Positions 59,910-64,000 of a stretch of 64,000 nucleotides of DNA are shown one piece after another. The DNA comes from Episyrphus balteatus (taxonomy: Eukaryota > Arthropoda > Insecta > Diptera > Syrphidae). The stretch spans positions 12,813,545 through 12,877,544 of the forward strand of contig NC_079134.1 in assembly GCF_945859705.1 (NCBI RefSeq), in the 5' to 3' direction. The notes under the pieces are model-generated. The model was not told the DNA's origin and made no database searches. It saw nothing but the letters and a program-made list of their open reading frames with translations. The position numbers and the translations under genes were made by a program. Position 1 is the first letter of the stretch; each line of letters opens with the position of its first letter.

Positions 59910-60870
59910 AGCGACGGCTATTTAAGACTTCTTTTTTCTAACAAGAAATATTCCTTCTAAACGTTTTCAATCGACGTAAATAATAATAAATAAATAACAA
60001 AAAACACAGATAAAGATTTTTTGTTTCCCTCCGTTTCGCATTCGTGTGTGATTAGAAGAAATTTGATGACATTTCTCTCAAAATGTTGCTTGACTAGTTT
60101 TTGAGGGGAAAATAGAAGCTGTCAAGAGCGTGTGGTGAGTTTTTATTTCCCCTACCACCACCACCGGTTTTTGACAGTTCACAACAAAATGCGTAGATTT
60201 GCTGTGTGGTGAATATCAACCCAGGAGAGATTTTTGTGTGATGCAAAAAATTTCTAAAAAAAATTTAATTATTTTTTATGATGCGGAAATTTCTTTTGTT
60301 TACAATTGCAATAAATTGTATTTAACTGCAGATTTTTGATAAAAATTTTAGCGGAAAATATATTAAATAAAATGAATTTTAATTTGACAATATTTTTATA
60401 ATTTAATTTACGGCGGAAATTAGTAAATTTTTTATTATAAACAACTCGCGTTTGTGGCACATCTTTTGATGATTTCCGATTCGGCTTTTTTTTCATTTTG
60501 GTGTGTTGTTTGGCAAAAATATGATGGCATGGAAATGGAAATTTCACCATGGTGATGTGAAAAAGAGGGGAAATTTTTGTTATTTCGTTGTTGGTTAGAT
60601 TGAAATTCAGGGATGGTATGAAGTAAGGTAGAGATTGCACTGGCAAAAAAAAAAAAAAATTAATTTAAAAGAAATGTTCAAAATCATAAGGTGTGTTTTT
60701 TGTTTATCTATATAGATTTTGTGCAAAAAGAACGACATCGAGATATTTGAAATCAAAACAGTTTACGTGTTACATACAACAAAAACTTTATCTGTATAGA
60801 TTTTTGAAAAATCCAGATAATTATCCAGATTTTACTTTCTCTCGATAAAAACAGTAGTGCCAAGTGCCAA
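59910..60870. promoter_or_regulatory. Upstream region of msl-1
   Basis: Contains the 5' UTR and promoter of msl-1; no clear TATA box or initiator was assigned. A 126-codon open frame at 60269-60646 (minus) has no domain and is probably chance. Confidence 0.35.
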
Positions 60871-60874
60871 AATT

Positions 60875-60948
60875 CCCATACAAGTTATCGATAATTTGTA
60901 TGGGATCCATTTTAGCTCAGATAAAATTTATCGATAATTTGTATGGGA
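60875..60948. promoter_or_regulatory. Two DRE-type TATCGATA sites, one in a 30-bp palindrome
   Basis: TATCGATA at 60886-60893 sits in the centre of a near-perfect 30-bp palindrome (60875-60904, CCCATACAA arms). The core and one arm are repeated at 60928-60948, giving a second TATCGATA at 60929-60936. In Drosophila this octamer binds DREF and is common in promoters of growth and replication genes. The sites lie about 1.0 kb from the msl-1 ATG and 1.5 kb from the Tipin ATG. They may belong to a MITE remnant ending GCAGCGTAC at 60971. Confidence 0.5.
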
Positions 60949-60992
60949 GCTAAAATTTAGCGCGAGCAGCGTACCAGGCTTATGCTGTTTTT

Positions 60993-61666
60993 CTGCTTTT
61001 CAAAATTCTGCCAGCATTATATTTGAACAAAAAAAATTCTGCTAATTCTGTTATTTTTATAGCATATGCGCTGGCGAAAGAAAAATACACCTCATTAATG
61101 TAATTCAACATTGGTACTTTCCAAAATTTTTTTATTTAAGTGTCGCAAATATTTTTTGAAATGCATATACTGACTTTCTTTCAAATAAAATATGTATACT
61201 AATTGGAACCGATGTTGTATATTCCTTTTCTTATTCAAATTTTTGAATATTCATCTTTATTTGATAAATTAATAAATTTCTAGTTATTTTCGGAAATGTT
61301 TAATATTAAAAACCTTTTCTTAATATTTTCAAATTTATTCATTTATAAAACAAAAATTAATTCGCATTTAAAAAATGACAAATTATGTAGGTAAGTAATC
61401 AAATAAGCAGATAATTTTTCAAAAAGATGATTTTACAGAATTCTGCAAAAAATTAAAAAAGGGTTTGGAAAATGTTAAAAAGCGCGCGCTTGAAAAGCAG
61501 AATTATGAAAAGCAGTATTTTGAAAAACAGAATTTTGAAAAACAGAATTTTGGAAAGCAGAATTTTGAAAGCAGAATTTTGTAAAGCAGAATTTTGTAAA
61601 GCAGAATTTTGAAAGCAGAATTTTGACAAAAGAATTTTGACCCCGGCAGAATTTTGACCCCAACCC
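60993..61666. mobile_element. Foldback-like DNA transposon, copy 2, inverted relative to copy 1
   Basis: The right end CAGAATTTTGACCCCAACCC equals the left terminus of the copy at 2415-3187 in reverse. Interior blocks also match in reverse (AGCATATGCGCT, AATTGGAACCGATGTTG, TTTTCGGAAATG). An array of CAGAATTTTG-type 14-mers fills 61491-61640, preceded by half of the GCGCGC hairpin. The left terminus is truncated and no TSD was found. Open frames of up to 124 codons on the minus strand are just translated repeats. Confidence 0.75.
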
Positions 61667-61941
61667 GTTTTTTTTTGTCCAGTTAAGACCAGTGGTACTA
61701 AAAACCACAACTAATGTAGCTAAGAATATACAAATGATTTTTGGTTTTTTTTTTAATCCAACATGGATGTAATGGCCATACCAATACGGAGTTAAAAAAA
61801 AACATGAGCATGGCACATTTTTGACAGACAGCTGCCAAAGTGGTGCCAAACATTTGGACGGATTTCAAAAATCCCGATGTTGTTTTTTGCACAATGTATA
61901 TAGATAAACAAAAAAACACAACTATTGTGCCTGGCTACACA

Positions 61942-61969
61942 GTGATTTTTCAATCGATTGAAAAATCAC
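61942..61969. promoter_or_regulatory. 28-bp perfect palindrome in the msl-1/Tipin intergenic region
   Basis: GTGATTTTTCAATC followed by its exact reverse complement, with ATCGAT in the centre. It is bracketed by the direct repeat GGCTACACA (61933-61941 and 61977-61985). This may be a small insertion with a 9-bp target duplication or a dimeric protein-binding site. Confidence 0.5.
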
Positions 61970-62397
61970 ATGCGGTGGCTACACACTGTTGTGCCCAATC
62001 ACGTTCCACTTTTAAGCCAGAACTATACTTGTCGGATCGTCGGATGAAAACGGGGGGGAGCAGCGCTCGCAACCGCACTCGACGGATGAAAACTTGTCGA
62101 AAATACAAAGAAAACAACAACAATTGACAGTAGCTTCCGACTCCATCCGCCAATTATGGTTCTGGCTTTACATTTTTTAGGAACAAACCCTTCGTGAGCA
62201 TCTTAATATTCACCCAGTGAATGCTTCCATTATTTTGTTTTGTGTTACATCCCTGGATTTTGTTTTTCGGAGCAATATTTTTCCGAACTCCGAAAATCAT
62301 TGCCGCGCTTTTGTTTACAGTTCAACCTCATTCAACATCTCATATTTTTTATTTATTATTTATAAATTTATAAACAAATTACAAATCCAATAAAAAA

Positions 62398-63261
62398 ATG
62401 TCTCTCTTCGGTGATGATGGCGTCGAAGATCTTTTCAACAATGCAAATGTTGACGAAAATCGTCTTCCAAGTGATGATGAGCAGGAGAGACCTTTTGGAG
62501 AAGACGACGAAGGAGCTGAAGGTGGTCAAAGTGGTGAACCAATCAAAGTGGAACCGAAAAAAACTCGATCGGTAAGAAACCCCCGACCACGTCTAACAGT
62601 TGACACCCTCCAAGGTGCTCGTGGTATTCATACAATCGAAGATTATTTCAAAGACATGAAATTCCTCGGAAAAGGTCACGAACGTAAAGATTTAAATGAA
62701 GTTATGCGTCGTTTACAACATTGGGCACATCGAATGTATCCAAGTTATAAATTCGATGATGTTGTAGCGACTATTGAACGTTTGAGCAAAAAAAAACCAT
62801 TACAAGTTCATATGAGTAAATATCGATTGGGAATGATTCAACCTCAAATTATTTCCGAGAATCAAGGAGAAAATGAGGAAGACGAAGTTGCAGAAGATGA
62901 ACCTTTTGATGAATTTGATGCTTTGCTTGGGGAACAGATTGCTATATCGAAACTTGCTCCGAAAACACCGAGTAGTAGTCGCCCGCATAGTTCAATGTCG
63001 GGTAGTTCATTGACAACACCGGCATTTGGCAGAGGAGCCAATGTCATGTCGACTCCTTATTCGGGAGTCTTCAATTTAGATGAAAGTGATTTGGCACAAC
63101 CTTTGCCACCTAGTCAACCTTCAACTCCTGCCAGAGAAGCATCTCCAGAGCCAATATCTGAGAAACCAAAGCTTTCTTCCGAACAATTGGCTAGAATAGC
63201 AGAGAATCGAAGACTCGCAATGGAAAGACTGAAAGCAAAGAAGGCTCAGGAAACCTTCTAA
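62398..63261 (+). CDS. Tipin: TIPIN, Timeless-interacting replication fork protection protein
   Basis: A single-exon gene encoding 287 aa. TIPIN pairs with Timeless at replication forks, contacts RPA and supports checkpoint signalling through Claspin and Chk1. Seen: an acidic N-terminus (residues 5-40), then the Swi3 domain at about 58-145 with R-N-P-R-P-R-L, L-Q-G-A-R-G-I, F-K-D-M-K-F-L-G-K-G-H-E, L-N-E-V-M-R-R-L-Q-H-W-A-H-R-M-Y-P and F-D-D-V-V-A-T-I-E-R-L, all hallmark blocks of Tipin/Csm3/Swi3. An acidic stretch with D-E-F-D-A-L-L follows, then a Ser/Thr/Pro-rich region (200-260) and a basic C-terminal helix (E-N-R-R-L-A-M-E-R-L-K-A-K-K). The ATG at 62398 follows AAAAA, a good fly start context. 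It is divergent from msl-1 and convergent with the PX gene. Confidence 0.93.
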   Translation: MSLFGDDGVEDLFNNANVDENRLPSDDEQERPFGEDDEGAEGGQSGEPIKVEPKKTRSVRNPRPRLTVDTLQGARGIHTIEDYFKDMKFLGKGHERKDLNEVMRRLQHWAHRMYPSYKFDDVVATIERLSKKKPLQVHMSKYRLGMIQPQIISENQGENEEDEVAEDEPFDEFDALLGEQIAISKLAPKTPSSSRPHSSMSGSSLTTPAFGRGANVMSTPYSGVFNLDESDLAQPLPPSQPSTPAREASPEPISEKPKLSSEQLARIAENRRLAMERLKAKKAQETF

Positions 63262-63278
63262 GGTTAAGTATATTATTT

Positions 63279-63284
63279 TTTATT
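63279..63284 (-). terminator. Candidate polyadenylation signal of the PX gene
   Basis: A minus-strand AATAAA about 115 bases past the PX stop codon, inside the predicted Tipin 3' UTR. Confidence 0.4.
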
Positions 63285-63327
63285 TTTTTCTCTTTTTTTT
63301 TGTACAAATGTTTAAAAATTCATACAC

Positions 63328-63333
63328 AATAAA
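63328..63333 (+). terminator. Polyadenylation signal of Tipin
   Basis: AATAAA about 67 bases after the Tipin stop codon. It lies only 67 bases before the stop codon of the convergent PX gene. Confidence 0.65.
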
Positions 63334-63399
63334 TATTCTGGTTTCTCTTATGTTTGTACTTCCTCCCTTTTTTTAATACTCTCTTGCGACTTTCGACTT

Positions 63400-63729
63400 T
63401 TATCGATCCTGAAAGAATGGGAAAATCCTTTGTAATTCCTCTTTGTTCCGACACGCCTCGACCTGAGGTAGAAATTCCATCACACTGATTAGATAGATCT
63501 GTAACTGCTGTCGTCGTTCCTCTACAAAAATCCGATTCATATTGCCAAAGTGTTTCTTTGGTGGGAATTCAATTGTCGATATTCCTGGGTGGATTTTCTT
63601 CAATTGCTTATGGAGTTTATGGAACTCCCTGTATCGCCGCATTACCAACCAATGTTCTAGTCTGTCACGCATTGTTATGTGGACTTCGTAAGAGTAATAG
63701 TTACGACTGCGAGTCGTAATGAGTTTGGC
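63400..63729 (-). CDS. PX-domain protein (SNX29-like), last coding exon
   Basis: The exon opens at a CTTTCTAG|GCC acceptor in phase 0 and encodes 109 residues to a TAA at 63402-63400. It is nearly a complete PX domain, which binds phosphoinositides on endosomal membranes. Seen: Y-Y-S-Y-E-V-H-I strand, the R-R-Y-R-E-F-H-K-L-H phosphate-binding block, I-E-F-P-P-K-K-H-F-G-N, F-V-E-E-R-R-Q-Q-L-Q-I-Y-L and F-P-F-F at the end. The F-P-P-K-K plus F-V-E-E-R-R combination and the terminal position of the PX domain recall SNX29 and its fly relative (CG5439-type), whose RUN domain would be upstream. Exons further 5' lie off the right edge. The exact orthologue is not settled. Confidence 0.8.
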   Translation of the reverse strand, partial: AKLITTRSRNYYSYEVHITMRDRLEHWLVMRRYREFHKLHKQLKKIHPGISTIEFPPKKHFGNMNRIFVEERRQQLQIYLISVMEFLPQVEACRNKEELQRIFPFFQDR

Positions 63730-64000
63730 CTAGAAAGAGTGTTAAAATAATAAGAATACTTGTTTTCACTTTATCAGAATATTGAATGATGTTAGCTTTG
63801 ATAAAAGCTTTTGATATATTATTAATTTTTTTGGAAGATACTCATTGGTCTTTAGTAATAGTAAATTAAAAAAGTGCTATGATTCTAAGCAAATTCTAAC
63901 TCAATTTTAGGAGTTAGATATACCTATGTTTTATTACCATTAATTTTTTTTTTAAATCGAGTTTTGCTAAATTCCGGTTTATTATTAAGGGCTAATGTTT
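63730..64000 (-). other. Intron of the PX gene, truncated by the window edge
   Basis: Follows from the acceptor at 63730-63731. No feature seen. Confidence 0.6.

Noticed and set aside
61453..61849. Overlapping minus-strand open frames encoding Asn-Ser-Ala-Phe and Lys-Ile-Leu repeats
   Set aside because: They are translations of the 14-bp array of a foldback transposon, with no coding signal.

Overview
The window is animal nuclear DNA, most likely from a dipteran insect outside Drosophila. It is AT-rich, its genes are split by GT-AG introns, long homopolymer runs are common, and gaps and introns are full of small transposons. I can support seven protein-coding loci. Five were rebuilt or read in full with consistent reading phases, and two run off the window ends. 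The proteins look insect-like: an MSL1 with coiled coil and PEHE domain, a LAT1/JhI-21/minidiscs-type SLC7 transporter, and a secreted PLCX protein. From memory, several Drosophila relatives lie on arm 2L (Muller B); this needs a search.

Layout from left to right: first exon of a BTB-domain gene (691-1158, minus, continuing off the left end); a three-exon PI-PLC X-domain gene (4684-12069, minus, 477 aa); a seven-exon SLC7 amino-acid transporter gene (18553-31096, minus, 519 aa); a transposon-filled gene desert (31.1-45.6 kb); a four-exon hydroxylysine-kinase-like APH gene (45586-50778, plus, 408 aa); msl-1 in two exons (54429-59909, minus, 492 aa); Tipin in one exon (62398-63261, plus, 287 aa); and the last exon of a PX-domain gene (63400-63729, minus, continuing off the right end). 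The kinase and msl-1 genes converge, msl-1 and Tipin diverge across 2.5 kb, and Tipin and the PX gene converge so closely that their 3' UTRs probably overlap.

The rest is mostly layers of small non-autonomous DNA transposons, many defined to the base by terminal inverted repeats (TIRs) plus target-site duplications (TSDs). These include hAT-like elements with 8-bp TSDs, PIF/Harbinger-like elements with 3-bp TSDs, Tc1/mariner/pogo-like elements with TA, and an odd foldback family with 14-bp arrays and GCGC-centred hairpins that has three copies here. Two degraded LINEs, one hAT transposase remnant and two candidate SINEs are also present. Nesting is frequent. In one case an exact MITE insertion splits a LINE reading frame, and removing it restores the frame.

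The genes do not form one pathway. The clearest functional items are a compact MSL1 scaffold (MSL H4K16 acetyltransferase complex) sharing a divergent intergenic region with the replication-fork gene Tipin. That region holds two DRE-type TATCGATA sites and a 28-bp perfect palindrome. I found no CRISPR array, virus or toxin gene, and nothing that is convincingly a new multi-gene system. The most novel material is the foldback and nested transposon families.
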